The notes beneath the pieces are model-generated. The model made no database searches. It was not told the origin of the DNA and saw nothing but the letters and a program-made list of their open reading frames with translations. Positions 43,945-54,789 of a stretch of 64,000 nucleotides of DNA are shown piece by piece. Positions within the stretch are counted from its first letter, which is position 1, and each line of letters starts with the position of its first letter. The stretch lies in contig JAIXMP010000018.1 of assembly GCA_025677815.1 (NCBI GenBank), positions 744,001-808,000 on the forward strand, written 5' to 3'. Source of the stretch: Phascolomyces articulosus. Its lineage: Eukaryota; Mucoromycota; Mucoromycetes; Mucorales; Lichtheimiaceae. The position numbers and the translations under genes were made by a program.

Positions 43945-44811
43945 ATGACAATTCACGCCACAGCGGATATACCAAATAACTCCATTAAAGATCTCATTAA
44001 TTTTGGTAATGTGTCATTTTCCCTTTACATGAAATAATTCTTTGAAAATATAAACTTTCATTTCGTGTTTATTAAACATATTGGATCTCTCCTTTATAAA
44101 TATAAATAGATGCCAAAGATGCTCAAGCCATTCAAAATGCTGCTATAAAACTACGACCTTATATTCCTTCCATTATTGAAACAGTACAGGAAAACATTGC
44201 ACAACATTTCGAGATAACGACTGAACTTCGATTTGGAAAAGAACCTTTACGGAGGTATCTTGGTCGAATTATGAGTGGACCGTATGACAGCCGGTGAGAT
44301 ATTACTTTTTATGGCAATGTTATAAATATGATATACTTCTTTAGACCTTTTTTAGCTAAAACACTAACCTATGTCTTTTATGTAAAATTAATATACCAGA
44401 TTCTTTGATTATTTGGATTGGGTTGCAACACAACAAGTGGATTCTGATTATGTTTATATCAATACGGTGTTGGGGCAACTAGAAGCTGCATTTGTTCGGA
44501 AAATCCTGGCGTTAAATTTGATGGATCGGAAATTGGAAGAAACAATCATCAACGCATTCAGTAAACTCTTTTGGATGCAAAATCATTTCTTTGTAAAGAA
44601 TTATTCGCCCAGTATAAGCGGTCTCAATTCTAACACCAAAAAGACAATCCACAACGATGGTAATAATAATAATGACGGTCGCGGATCGACTGTAGTTGCT
44701 TTTATTCGTGGTATACCTGAATTTTTGCGTACATGTCCAATGTTTCCTGTCATTGTGGGTGCCGCCGTTGGTGGTACAACTGTATACATGACTATGAAGA
44801 ATAGGCGATGA
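43945..44811 (+). CDS. Protoglobin/globin-sensor-like protein with C-terminal membrane tail
   Basis: Exons 43945-44005, 44110-44293 and 44400-44811 give 218 aa. The helical core fits the fungal protoglobin family: DAKDAQAIQNAAIKLRPYIP, then FGKEPLRRYLGRIMSGPYDS, then FFDYLDWVATQQVDSDYVYI and NTVLGQLEAAFVRKIL. In this family the heme-ligating histidine normally lies just after YLDxV (as in GIxHTG); here the residues are ATQQ, so the proximal His appears to be replaced. The last ~20 residues (MFPVIVGAAVGGTTVYMTMK) form a hydrophobic segment followed by NRR, as in tail-anchored proteins. Classic protoglobins bind heme and gases; loss of the ligand would mean a structural or non-heme role. Introns are phase 1 and phase 2, GT-AG. 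Confidence 0.72.
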
Positions 44812-45533
44812 TTTCTGCTATAACCACTCTCCCTCACACTTACACATATACATTCACCCTCTTTTCTATGTTTTCTTCTCTATCATTGTAATCGTGTAAT
44901 TTGGACTATACCGTTAGGTTATTGTAGTACAGAATATTGTCAGTATTGTTTTGATGCATCGCTTGCGACACACTTAACATTCATACATAACAGTCAATCA
45001 ATAGCCCATATTTTCTTTTTTATATAAAAAGTATCCAATTTATTACACACACACACACACACACACATACACATTTTCACAATATAAAAAATATTCTTTT
45101 TGTTTATGGTACATAAAAAAACTAAAGCTTTTCTCGACTTGGAATGTGAACGCTTATTATAAATTAGAGTTGAGCGATTTCTGCAACCTTTTTTTAAGAC
45201 AACCCTTTGATGGGTAAATATTTAAATATTTTATGCATAGAATCCATTATTTTAAATTGTTTTTATGCTGTATTGCAACGAGTATATAGAACACGAGATA
45301 GATGAAGGAAATGAGGGGAAGGGAGGGATGGTAATAATTTTTTTATATCTTCCTCCTCTTCTTCCTTTATTATTTAAATTGCTCGTTATTTTCATTACTA
45401 TTATTAATACATCAAAAGATATCGAAGTTATTTATTATCAAAAAAGTTGGTATATACCATGTATTTTTTTATATTTTACAATGTAAGTAATTTAAATATT
45501 TATCATTCATGTATCCTTACGGACGTACGTGAT
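44812..45533. other. Convergent 3' flanks
   Basis: The region holds a (CA)n run at about 45047-45067 and AT-rich DNA. No gene is supported. The 45265-45486 frame is AT-driven and hydrophobic and is not called. Confidence 0.45.
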
Positions 45534-46658
45534 TTAGATACGGGCTGTTGGTGGTGGAGGAGCATCTTGCATATATTTACCCATACGATTCCACCAATCG
45601 CCGAATTGCTTTCCAGCCTTTTTATCACCCAATACAAGAGCTTGAAATTGATCAGGACGCATGTAATGAAGGAATTTCAAGTAAGATGCCAAGCAAATAT
45701 CAGCCCAACCAACTATTATAGAAAAAAAAAGACGGTCAATGATCCATTAGAATCCTTGGTCTCATCATCAAAGAATTTCATATCTCTTTATATATAATAT
45801 ACCTTGATTGCCTGTCAAATAAGGATATACTTTGAGAACACGACCAAGAGCATCCAAATTTTCAGTAATTGCCTTTGCATGAACACTTTCATCTCCTACA
45901 AATTTCTCCAAAGACATCTTGAATAATTGTTCACGGGTTTCTCTGAACCATTGGGTATATTCTCCTGCCTTTTGTGCAATAGTCAAAACATTAAGCTTAA
46001 AGATCTTTGCCAAAAGTCGCCGAGAGCAGTATTCATGCAGGAAGAAATGTGCACCAATGTTGCCATTGAAAAGGCTGGGTGTATCAGGATAAGCTTCTTC
46101 GAGATATTTACTATTTATCATAACATAACACAAATGCCATTAATACTCGCGTTCTATAAACCAAATATATATATATAGCATAAATGACTACTTACGCGAT
46201 CTCCCATGATTCTTGAACAACCTTGTTACCATTACGAATATCAACAATAATAGGAACAGTAGGATGGGCTTTGCTTTTACTAATAGATCCGAATGATACA
46301 TATGAATATAAGCTGGAAATCCTTTTCCACTGTTGCCATACAATTATATTTCCTCCATTCAAACCATAGAAATCCCATATTCTCTTTGACATACGTTAAC
46401 TTTGGAATCTCTTGACGAACTTCAGGGAATTTTAACCAAACTGTCTTATACGGAATGCCCTATTATTAAAAAAAGTTCATTGCTATTGTTATTGAATCGT
46501 TGTCGTACCTCCATAAACTCGTGGATTGTTGTCATGTAGTGTTCAGAAGATTCCATTACCTTGTAATTCAAAGCAAAACGAGTTTTGCAAGTGTTAGGAG
46601 ACCAAAATTCCTTGGGAGAGGATAATTCGAGGTCATAAAGAATAATTTGATGAGACAT
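45534..46658 (-). CDS. Glutathione S-transferase-like protein, paralogue 1
   Basis: Exons 46658-46560, 46459-46395, 46279-46196, 46110-45803 and 45712-45534 give 244 aa. The N-terminal thioredoxin fold begins MSHQIILYDLELSSPKEFWS, then PNTCKTRFALNYKGIPYKTV, and contains the Pro-Ile-Val (TVPIIVD) and ESWEIAKYLEEAYPDTP segments that bind glutathione. The all-helical C-terminal domain ends in exon 5 (WADICLASYLKFLHYMRPDQ). This is an etherase-like GST-fold family common in fungi; glutathione conjugation or lyase activity is inferred. The SPNTC region replaces the Ser/Cys active-site loop of other classes. Exon phases (0, 2, 2, 1) match the two paralogues at 47099 and 54472. Confidence 0.86.
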
Positions 46659-47098
46659 GTTGGTTTTTTTTGTTGGGTAAAAAGCAAAATGAGAAACTTT
46701 GCAATGGTACTACGTTTTTATTAAATCAAGTTTTTCATTCTCACGCCTAGTAATCATCTTACGACATAATGCGTATGTTTTCTAAGGCATGTGATTGGTT
46801 TTGAAAAACTTATTATTAATCCTTTCCCCTTCAACTGGATCAAGTCTTTGTAATCGCTTATTTTGCTTATGCAGTTACTGATCATATGCAACAGTATTCG
46901 ATAACATCCTTGTATTTTTGAATAAATATAAAAGGTATCAATATAAGTACAACCTGGCACAATCCAAAATTTTGCCGAGCTTATGTCAGCAGAAATCATA
47001 AAAACTATATTTCTATTATAGTAATAATATTATAAATTCAATTTATTATTTTAGACAAATATATATATTTACTCCTGTAGGGTTAATAAAGACGGGGA
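46659..47098. other. Spacer between GST paralogues 1 and 2
   Basis: This is the upstream flank of paralogue 1 and the downstream flank of paralogue 2. No gene is supported. Confidence 0.5.
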
Positions 47099-48168
47099 TT
47101 ATTCTTGTTTGATATATTTTTCCATTTTTTTCCACCAGTCATTAAAATGCTTGCCAGATTTTTGATTATTGAGTACTATAGTGTCAAACAGATCTGGTCG
47201 AAAAACAAACAGCATGTGCAAATAACCAGCCAACATAATATCATTGCAGGCAACTATTAAATAATAAATACCAACGCATTAGTTCTCGTTTTATTCCTTT
47301 TGAGCATTATATATAATAACATTACCTTGCTGGCCATTGACATAAGGATATTCCTTGAGGATGGCTCCAATAGGCTCCAAGAATCCTGCGAGGATCTTTG
47401 CTTGTTCTTCTGGATCACCCATCACATTTTCGAGAGATGTTTTGAACATTGCTTCGCGTGATGTGACATACCATTCCCGCATATCTCCAGTCTTGTCAAG
47501 TAGATTGGGTAGTACGAGCTTGAATACTTGTAATAAAATATTTTTGGTACAGTAATTATAAAAAAACAACTGTGTACCGAGATCATTATTGAAAAGACGT
47601 GGCGTATCTGGATAAGCCTCATCAAGGTATTTACTATATATAAAAAATCCCATTACTCTTAGTAATGATTATTTTCTCTCTAAAGTAATAAAGCGGTTAC
47701 TCATAGGAATGAAGAACACGAATTTCATGTATATACGTACGCGATTTCCCAAGAATCCTGGACAACTTTATCACCATGGAGTTTATCAACAATGACTGGA
47801 ATAGTAGGCATCCGATCACTTTTTCTATAATACATGGAATACAATAACAAAATAGTGAATTTTCTTTGTTTTATCGACCATTTCTGTTGTATCTCTCTCC
47901 ACTCACGTTAGCTTGGGTATTTCAGAATGTACTTCAAAAAATGTAAGCCATACAGTTTTATATGGGATGCCCTATAATGTGTATAAATGATTATTTTGAT
48001 TCAGTAAAAAATTAACTAACAGTGGCGGATCATACCACCTTAAAATTTAACCTCGCATAATACCTTATAGTTCAATGTAAAACGCGTTTTACAAGTATTT
48101 GGAGACCAAGCAAAGTTTGGATCATTAGGGAGTTTAAGATCATAGAAAACAATATGTGATTCAGTCAT
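47099..48168 (-). CDS. Glutathione S-transferase-like protein, paralogue 2
   Basis: Exons 48168-48064, 47971-47907, 47824-47741, 47633-47326 and 47253-47099 give 238 aa. The organisation is the same as paralogue 1, including identical exon 2-4 lengths (65, 84 and 308 bp). Landmarks are FYDLKLPNDPNFAWSPNTCK, GIPYKTVWLTFFEVHSEIPK, MPTIPVIVDKLHGDKVVQDS and KYLDEAYPDTPRLFNNDLGT. It is closer to paralogue 3 (shared WLTFFEVHSEIPKLT) than to paralogue 1. The gene lacks the C-terminal tail of paralogue 1, ending KKMEKYIKQE. The Ty3/Gypsy element begins 308 bp upstream of its ATG, so its promoter may be affected. Confidence 0.86.
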
Positions 48169-48476
48169 TTTTTATATTCCTTGAGTATTTGCTGTATACG
48201 TAATGTAACTGTGGAAAAAAAACGAAAGGGTCTTTTGGGAGCAAAATTTCTTTTAAATTCATTTCTTATATTTCTTTATTTGGTATATTGATTTACATAC
48301 GTAACCTTTTTTCCAGCCATAAATTTGCTGTCAAAACAATATGTACGTACATGGCGGTGTCGTACACAGAAATTAGTACCAAGAATAAAATCACCATCAG
48401 TATTTCTACTACTATTATAAATATATTTCTATTTTTAATTGAAAAAAATTATAATAAAAGCAAAACTCTATAAAAT

Positions 48477-48850
48477 TGTCGTGATAATTATGGCGGATCA
48501 ATACCAAGCCAATAGAAATGGAGATAACAGAAGAGTAGTGATAAAATAAAGAGTAACGTGAAAGATGTCGTTTATTGTTTTAATGGTCAGGGGTATTTAT
48601 ATGTTTTCTAACTACTTGTGATAATAATAAATTATATAATAAAACTAATGACAATAATATGTATACGTGGAATAATGGAGGATGCGATACGTGTTCATGA
48701 CTGTCAATTGAATACGTGTTCGAATAATTAATAAGATGATGGATGATAAATACGTGGCATAATAAAATGCAAATACGATAGCAGCGATAAGGTGTTACAA
48801 AAATAAATTAAAAAAGGAAATGGTAGTAACCCTTATTTTTAGTTACGACA
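48477..48850 (-). repeat. 3' LTR of the Ty3/Gypsy element
   Basis: This is the left copy on the plus strand, and the 3' LTR in element orientation. The pol stop codon (48845-48843) lies inside its first bases. It is identical in length and, by eye, in sequence to 53439-53812. Confidence 0.95.
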
Positions 48851-51800
48851 ATATCCTCTCCCCAGAATGTTGTACGTCCTCGGACAACAAAGCAATTCGA
48901 TTGGAAGCATGCATATAACGTCGTTCAGCAGCGCGAGCGGCGGTGGGGTCAAACCAAGGATCAGAAGTAATTTCGGAATCATTATTAATAGGACGGAGAC
49001 GATCGGTATGAACCCAAGAATCATATATTTTTCCATGTAAGTCTTCTAGTTGGTAGATGTCGCGATTTGGTCTTGAGGCAATGATTTTGAAGGGGCCTTT
49101 CCAGTTAAATTCGAGGCTGAATTTGTTTTCATGTCGCATCAAAACATGGTCGTTCACAAGAAATTTTTGAGGCTTTAAAGCTGCATCCCAGAGTGCTTTA
49201 TCCTTGAGAGCGTTTTGTTTTAACCGTTGTTCAGCCCGCGCTCGAGTCTCACGCAAACGATGAACTTCTTGAGCACGACTAGAGACAGCAAGTGAATCTT
49301 CTTGACTGGATTCCGAAATATCCATGAATGGTCGGAGATGATCACCAGGCAACACAGGTTCTTGACCATAAACGAGGAAAAAAGGACTAAACCCAGTAGT
49401 ACGATGCTTTCGAACATTGCAGGCAAATACGGAAGGTTCAACAAATTGGTCCCAAAGATGGATCCTTCCATTACAATATTTGCGTATCATTTGCTTCAGT
49501 ATACCATTGGTTCGTTCCACTTTAGAATTGGTACGGGGATGGAATGCACTAGTGAGCGTATGATTGACCTTGATGCGACCCAAATAGCTGTTTAATACAC
49601 CGGACATGAAGTTGGCACCACGATCCGTTAAAATTTCTGCAGGAGCACCAAATTTGAGAACAATTTCCGTGTAGATGAAGTCAGCAATAGCTTCACCAGT
49701 GGCGTCTGAAATAGCACGACAGATCGTCCAATTGGTGGCATAGTCAACAGCAACAAGTAACCATCGATTTTTATTGACGGTGGTGGGTAATTCACCAATA
49801 AAATCGAGATGCCAGCGAGCAAAAGCGGACGGTATATTCAGAGGTTTCATAGGAGCATGGTGTACCTTACGATCAGCATTGGCCGCCAATTGGCACTGTG
49901 GGCAAGTAGTCAACCAGTCTTGAATATCAGAGAGCATATTGGGCCACCAGTAGCGTGTCTTCATTAAGTGATGGATTGTTGTGCGACCAGCATGACCATA
50001 TGATTTATGGAAATCTTGAACCAAATCGGCACGGCGGGCAAATAGGACAAATTCAGCTCTTTTAACTCCATCATTTACAGTTTTTACAAAACGGAAAACA
50101 ACATTATTTTCTACCACAAACTTGTCCTTATGTTTCTTGAGAATATCCTTGTACATGGGAGGCCAATGTTGTTCTGGTTTTGCATAGAATTTGGGCCAAT
50201 CTGTTTCTTGGATTGCTTTGACAGCATACAGATAATCGGGTTCCAGTGAAGGTTCATGCGTGACACACTCGGGACCATCCCGTCTTGAAAGTAAATCCGG
50301 TACGTGATTTTCCTTACCAGGCTTGTATTGAATGTTTGGATCGTACAATTCAATTTCTGCAATCCAACGGGTCAGTCTTGGGGTCGGTTTCTTTTGAGAA
50401 CGGAAGTATTTGAGTGGATGATGGTCACTCAGGACTATATACTCTCTCCCTTCGATGAAACATCTCCATTGACGAAGGCAGTGCAAAATGGCCAAAAGCT
50501 CGCGTTCTTGCGCCGGAAAATTACGCTCCGCGACTGAAAACTTTTTTGATTCAAAGGCAAGAGGATGCATCATACCATCAGGTCCTTGCTGTAATAAAAC
50601 ACCACCAGCACCAAAATCAGACGCGTCTGTTTCGATAGTGTATGGCAATTCGGGATTGGGTGGCAACAAAAATGGGGCAGCAGTCATGCGGTCTTTGATT
50701 TCTAAGAAAGCTTTCTCACACACATCACTCCAAACAATTGGTCTTTTCTTCGCCCCCGTACCTTTTGTCAATTCAGTCAAAGGTGCAGCAATGGAAGCAA
50801 ATCCTTGAATAAAACGACGGTAATGTGATGCCAGACCAACAAATTGACGAACCTCTTGAACATTAGTCGGTTGTGGCCATTCTTGGATAGCTTTAATTTT
50901 TGCTTTTGATGGCAAAATACCCTCAGCAGAAACCCGAAACCCAACAAACTCCAACTCGGTCTTGAACAAGTCGCACTTCTTTAAATTGGCAATAAGTTTG
51001 ACCTCACGTAGTTTATCCAGTACTTGTCGAACGTGCTGCTCATGCTCTTCTTTGGTTTTGCTGAAAATTAAAATGTCATCCAGATAGCACATAGCTGACT
51101 TGTCCAAAAGATCCCCCAGAACCGAATTCATAAGGCGTTGGAAAGTTGGTGGTGCATTCGTGAGACCAAACGGTAATACCAAAAATTCAAACGATCCATA
51201 CCGAGTATTGAAAGCAGTTTTTGGTATATCTTCCTCAGTAATACGGACTTGATGATAACCACTACGTAAATCGACCGAACTGAAAAAGCGCGCACCTGAC
51301 AACTTTTCGAGGCATTCATCGATTCTTGGAAGTGGAGTAGACTGACGTTTAGTCAATCGGTTAATAGCACGATAATCCACACACATTCGCATACTGCCAT
51401 CCGCCTTCCGAACGAATAAAACTGGTGCACCCCAATCTGATTTACTTGGACGAATGAGACCCAAATCAAGAAGCTCCTTTAATTGACGACGAAGTTCATC
51501 CAACTCCAAAGGGCTCATTTTAAAAGGTGGTCTGGAGATTGGATCAGCATTACCAGTTTCAATAGCATGTTCAACTTCTCGTACTGGAGGCAATCCTGGT
51601 AACTGATCTTGGAACACATCTTTGTATTCAGCTACTAGCGATTCCACTTCCTTGTTTGGTAACTCCTTGGACACAACAGCCTCTGGTTTCACATAACACA
51701 AGAATATTTCACCCATATTCTTTTTACGATCGATCCGTTGAACTTGGCGATGAGATAGAAGGTACGACAATTCAGGAATAGAGCGCTTGTGATAAGGACG

Positions 51801-52433
51801 AAGAATATATTCTTGATTATTTTTATGGATCTTCCATGTATCGAGCTCCCAATCAGGTGTAGGTTGAACAGTTTTGAGCCAATCACGACCAAGGATTAGG
51901 TCAAACTTTGTATCAAGAACATATGCTGAAGCCTTATGTTTATAACCTTGTGCCTCCAGTGCCAATGTAGCTTGCTTGTTGATGGATAAAAGATGACCAC
52001 CAGCAGTTTCAACATCACGACCTTGTACGAATATAGTTGGCAGACCCATAGCAACTTTTGTCGATACATAGCTACCCGAAGCGCCAGAATCAATCAATAC
52101 TTTTACATCACGACCGTTACACGACATTAAATACAGTGGTAAATCAGTTTCTTTTATTGACAATAATGAATCAAAGTAACTACTATCTGCCTCTAATGTT
52201 TGGGCTAGCAACGAGGAACTAGCATCTTGTCCTTCCGATAAATCGATCAGTTCTCCTTCTGGCTCCACTCGTTCTCCTTCTTGAATAGCATTAAGGGATG
52301 GATATGAACGCGAAGGGACTCCCTTTAATCCCGACGCGTTTGACCTTTTCCCTGGTTGGATCGGGTTTGACCTTGACGACCTTGACGTCGTGGTGACGGA
52401 CAGAAACGTGCGATGTGACCGAAACCACCGCAA
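48843..52433 (-). CDS. pol: Pol polyprotein (PR-RT-RNase H-IN)
   Basis: This is a 1196-codon frame with all Pol domains. The aspartic protease has DSGASGSYVSTK near residue 115. Reverse transcriptase has MCVDYRAINRLTKR, then LPFGLTNAPPTFQRLMNSVL and the catalytic YLDDILIFSK near residue 452. RNase H has ETDASDFGAGGVLLQ. Integrase has an H-H-C-C zinc region (HKSYGHAGRTTIHHL... CPQCQ near 835-880) and a D-D-E core (HLDFIGELP, LTDRGANF, KVERTNGILK). The C-terminus (LEFNWKGPFKIIASRPN) resembles the GPY/F module. No internal stop is present. Translation should come from gag by a -1 shift at GGGAAAA (52352-52346), not from an own start. Confidence 0.95.
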   Translation of the reverse strand: MRWFRSHRTFLSVTTTSRSSRSNPIQPGKRSNASGLKGVPSRSYPSLNAIQEGERVEPEGELIDLSEGQDASSSLLAQTLEADSSYFDSLLSIKETDLPLYLMSCNGRDVKVLIDSGASGSYVSTKVAMGLPTIFVQGRDVETAGGHLLSINKQATLALEAQGYKHKASAYVLDTKFDLILGRDWLKTVQPTPDWELDTWKIHKNNQEYILRPYHKRSIPELSYLLSHRQVQRIDRKKNMGEIFLCYVKPEAVVSKELPNKEVESLVAEYKDVFQDQLPGLPPVREVEHAIETGNADPISRPPFKMSPLELDELRRQLKELLDLGLIRPSKSDWGAPVLFVRKADGSMRMCVDYRAINRLTKRQSTPLPRIDECLEKLSGARFFSSVDLRSGYHQVRITEEDIPKTAFNTRYGSFEFLVLPFGLTNAPPTFQRLMNSVLGDLLDKSAMCYLDDILIFSKTKEEHEQHVRQVLDKLREVKLIANLKKCDLFKTELEFVGFRVSAEGILPSKAKIKAIQEWPQPTNVQEVRQFVGLASHYRRFIQGFASIAAPLTELTKGTGAKKRPIVWSDVCEKAFLEIKDRMTAAPFLLPPNPELPYTIETDASDFGAGGVLLQQGPDGMMHPLAFESKKFSVAERNFPAQERELLAILHCLRQWRCFIEGREYIVLSDHHPLKYFRSQKKPTPRLTRWIAEIELYDPNIQYKPGKENHVPDLLSRRDGPECVTHEPSLEPDYLYAVKAIQETDWPKFYAKPEQHWPPMYKDILKKHKDKFVVENNVVFRFVKTVNDGVKRAEFVLFARRADLVQDFHKSYGHAGRTTIHHLMKTRYWWPNMLSDIQDWLTTCPQCQLAANADRKVHHAPMKPLNIPSAFARWHLDFIGELPTTVNKNRWLLVAVDYATNWTICRAISDATGEAIADFIYTEIVLKFGAPAEILTDRGANFMSGVLNSYLGRIKVNHTLTSAFHPRTNSKVERTNGILKQMIRKYCNGRIHLWDQFVEPSVFACNVRKHRTTGFSPFFLVYGQEPVLPGDHLRPFMDISESSQEDSLAVSSRAQEVHRLRETRARAEQRLKQNALKDKALWDAALKPQKFLVNDHVLMRHENKFSLEFNWKGPFKIIASRPNRDIYQLEDLHGKIYDSWVHTDRLRPINNDSEITSDPWFDPTAARAAERRYMHASNRIALLSEDVQHSGERILS
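48851..48863 (-). other. Polypurine tract of the LTR element
   Basis: GGGGAGAGGATAT directly abuts the 3' LTR on the coding strand and is expected to prime plus-strand cDNA synthesis. Confidence 0.75.
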
Positions 52434-53412
52434 TTGTAGCAGTCCTTTTCGTCGTTGTTACCAACACGGAAGTTATTTGGACCACGCCAATTGTTACCAC
52501 CACGATCTGATGAACGCCAGTTTGAACCTTGCTTCTTGGTCGGATAGCATCCAAATCCATCGGCGCAATACCAGATGAACGGAGATACTCGGGTGCAAAT
52601 TGTTGTTGTTGATAAGGACGTTGTTGGAACGAGGGATGATTATTTTCTATTTGGATGGGTTGGCTATATTGTTGAGCTGCTTCAACAGCTAATGCTAACC
52701 GCATTGCTTCGTCAGTATTCATTGGGAACCGGGTCATGACTTGTAAACGGATGCTTGGGTTTAATCCTCGTTGGAAACGGTCCAAAGCTTCTTCATCTCT
52801 CATTGATGGTACCGATGACCAGGCAGCTTGGAACTGAGACACGTAAGTGGCAACGGTACTTGTTTGGAATAGAGCGGCCAAACGATCACGAGCTAATTGT
52901 GCATGATTGGGAGGATTGAAATTGGCAAGTAACCGTTTCTTGAAGTCCAACCATTGCTTGCAATCACCCAGAAGCTCCTGTTGACGCCACCATGTGTCTG
53001 CTTCGTCGCGCAGCAGGGTGGTAGCATAAGCTACCCATTGCGTTCCATCCAGTCCAGCCATCGTAAGGTATCGTTCCACTGATCGAGCCCAACCAATAGC
53101 GGCGTCCAAACTTCTATCACCATGATACGTGTCAGGTTCACGTATGCGGGCACGGAAAATGGGAGCGGAGTCTTTCTTGGTTAGAACTTGTTTTAACGCT
53201 TGGATGAGAGTGGCAATATCGTTATTTGGTTGTTGTTCTGATACTTCTTGTACTTGTCTTGGTTGTGGAACTTCGAAAGAAACTTCTTGTCTTGTTGTGG
53301 TAAGTACTTCTTGTGCGGCATTGGGTATGTAAGTATCTTCATCAGGAATAGGCTGTTGTACTCGATACCCTTGAAAATTCTGAGCGTTATACGGATTGTT
53401 TTCTTGAGACAT
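52323..53412 (-). CDS. gag: Gag (capsid plus nucleocapsid), with an extra frame break
   Basis: The frame starts MSQENNPYNAQNFQGYRVQQ and contains the retrotransposon capsid-like region (WARSVERYLTMAGLDGTQWV, EADTWWRQQELLGDCKQWLD, FQRGLNPSIRLQVMTRFPM). The CCHC zinc knuckle (CYNCGGFGHIARFC, about 52441-52400) is in the -1 frame relative to the start frame. The two frames must meet near 52556-52540, where no slippery heptamer is seen. The simplest explanation is a one-base deletion in this copy (or an assembly error). The start frame itself runs on to 52291 with non-Gag-like sequence. Nucleocapsid reading then ends RQGQTRSNQGKGQTRRD. Confidence 0.85.
52346..52352 (-). promoter_or_regulatory. 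-1 ribosomal frameshift heptamer GGGAAAA
   Basis: In the nucleocapsid frame the heptamer reads G GGA AAA, the canonical X XXY YYZ arrangement for -1 slippage. A -1 shift here moves ribosomes from the zinc-knuckle frame into the pol frame (which is open from 52433), just before the knuckle frame stops near 52322. The heptamer and frames are seen directly; use in vivo is inferred. Confidence 0.75.
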
Positions 53413-53428
53413 TATTAACCTTTTCTTT

Positions 53429-53436
53429 CGCTACCA
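53429..53436 (-). other. Primer-binding site of the LTR element
   Basis: TGGTAGCG lies two to three bases inside the 5' LTR and complements the 3' end of initiator methionine tRNA, the same primer used by several yeast and fungal LTR elements. Confidence 0.65.
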
Positions 53437-53438
53437 AT

Positions 53439-53812
53439 TGTCGTGATAATTATGGCGGATCAATACCAAGCCAATAGAAATGGAGATAACAGAAGAGTAG
53501 TGATAAAATAAAGAGTAACGTGAAAGATGTCGTTTATTGTTTTAATGGTCAGGGGTATTTATATGTTTTCTAACTACTTGTGATAATAATAAATTATATA
53601 ATAAAACTAATGACAATAATATGTATACGTGGAATAATGGAGGATGCGATACGTGTTCATGACTGTCAATTGAATACGTGTTCGAATAATTAATAAGATG
53701 ATGGATGATAAATACGTGGCATAATAAAATGCAAATACGATAGCAGCGATAAGGTGTTACAAAAATAAATTAAAAAAGGAAATGGTAGTAACCCTTATTT
53801 TTAGTTACGACA
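53439..53812 (-). repeat. 5' LTR of the Ty3/Gypsy element
   Basis: This 374-bp copy matches 48477-48850. It carries the element's promoter in its orientation. Confidence 0.95.
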
Positions 53813-54471
53813 AAATAGTGCGTATCTGTCATCATGTCCGTTAAATAGCAACCAGTAATGTCGATATTATAAATAAATGAAAAAAACTTTGATCTAAAAG
53901 TACAGAGGTTTGTATTGATTAGTCATCGTCAGGTGGTGCCAAGGTGATGTAAGTGAGTATATACGCGTAATTTATAGATCAACAATTAATAAAATTTAGT
54001 AAACATGGTCAAACGAAAGGGTAAAAACGTTAATGAAATATGCAAAAGATCTGTTATTATACGATGAATTGTCAGTTACAAACTCTTTGTTAATATGTTT
54101 TATCGGCTATGATGATAATAATAAATACTTGTACTGGTCAGATCTAGAGTATATGAATTATTGACTTCTTAAGGTCATATTATACAACATATTGTTTTGG
54201 ACCATGATTAGTGTTGCGTAAGCTTAAATTTTTCATTTTCTCATGTATTGCAGTCAAGTATTTGCTTATTACCATCTATTATACCTGCTCCTTTTTATTT
54301 TATAAAAAAAATCGGATTTTGTACATACGTCACATACTTTATTTACATAATGATATAACAAGATTAATTCATATTTATTTATATAAATAAGAAACAGTAC
54401 GTATTATTCATACAAAGTTAGATATAGAATATGTTCAATATTCTTTACTACTTTATTTCTAAGAAACAGGT
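53813..54471. other. Spacer between LTR element and GST paralogue 3
   Basis: The region starts with the AAAT target duplication. It is AT-rich and no gene is supported. Confidence 0.5.
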
Positions 54472-54753
54472 TTATAATGATTCCGAAGGAAGATTCATTT
54501 TGATATATAATTTTTCCATTCTCTTCCACCAGTCATTCAACTGTTTTCCATTTTTTTGATGATTGAGTACTAGAGTATTAAATAGATCCGGTCGGAAAGA
54601 GAACAATAAATGAAGATATGCTGCCAGCATAATATCACTCCAGGAAGCTGTAAATAAATATAATTAATCCATTAAAGCGTAATTAAATATTCGTTTCAGT
54701 ATTAGAATTTCTTGTGTTCACTTCCAATTTTTCCAAAAAAAAAAAAGAATGGG

Positions 54754-54789
<36 letters not shown>

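Larger units (their letters stand above)
48477..53812 (-). mobile_element. Complete Ty3/Gypsy LTR retrotransposon
   Basis: Both LTRs (48477-48850 and 53439-53812) are 374 bp, begin TGTCG and end CGACA, and read as identical base for base. The element is flanked by AAAT on each side (48473-48476 and 53813-53816), a 4-bp target duplication. It is transcribed on the minus strand, with primer-binding site TGGTAGCG at 53436-53429 (matching the 3' end of initiator Met tRNA), gag then pol, and a polypurine tract GGGGAGAGGATAT at 48863-48851. The domain order protease-RT-RNase H-integrase defines Ty3/Gypsy. Identical LTRs mean insertion was very recent. It sits between GST paralogues 2 and 3. Confidence 0.95.

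Noticed and set aside
50304..50808. Plus-strand open frames inside pol
   Set aside because: They are antisense shadows of the retrotransposon polyprotein.
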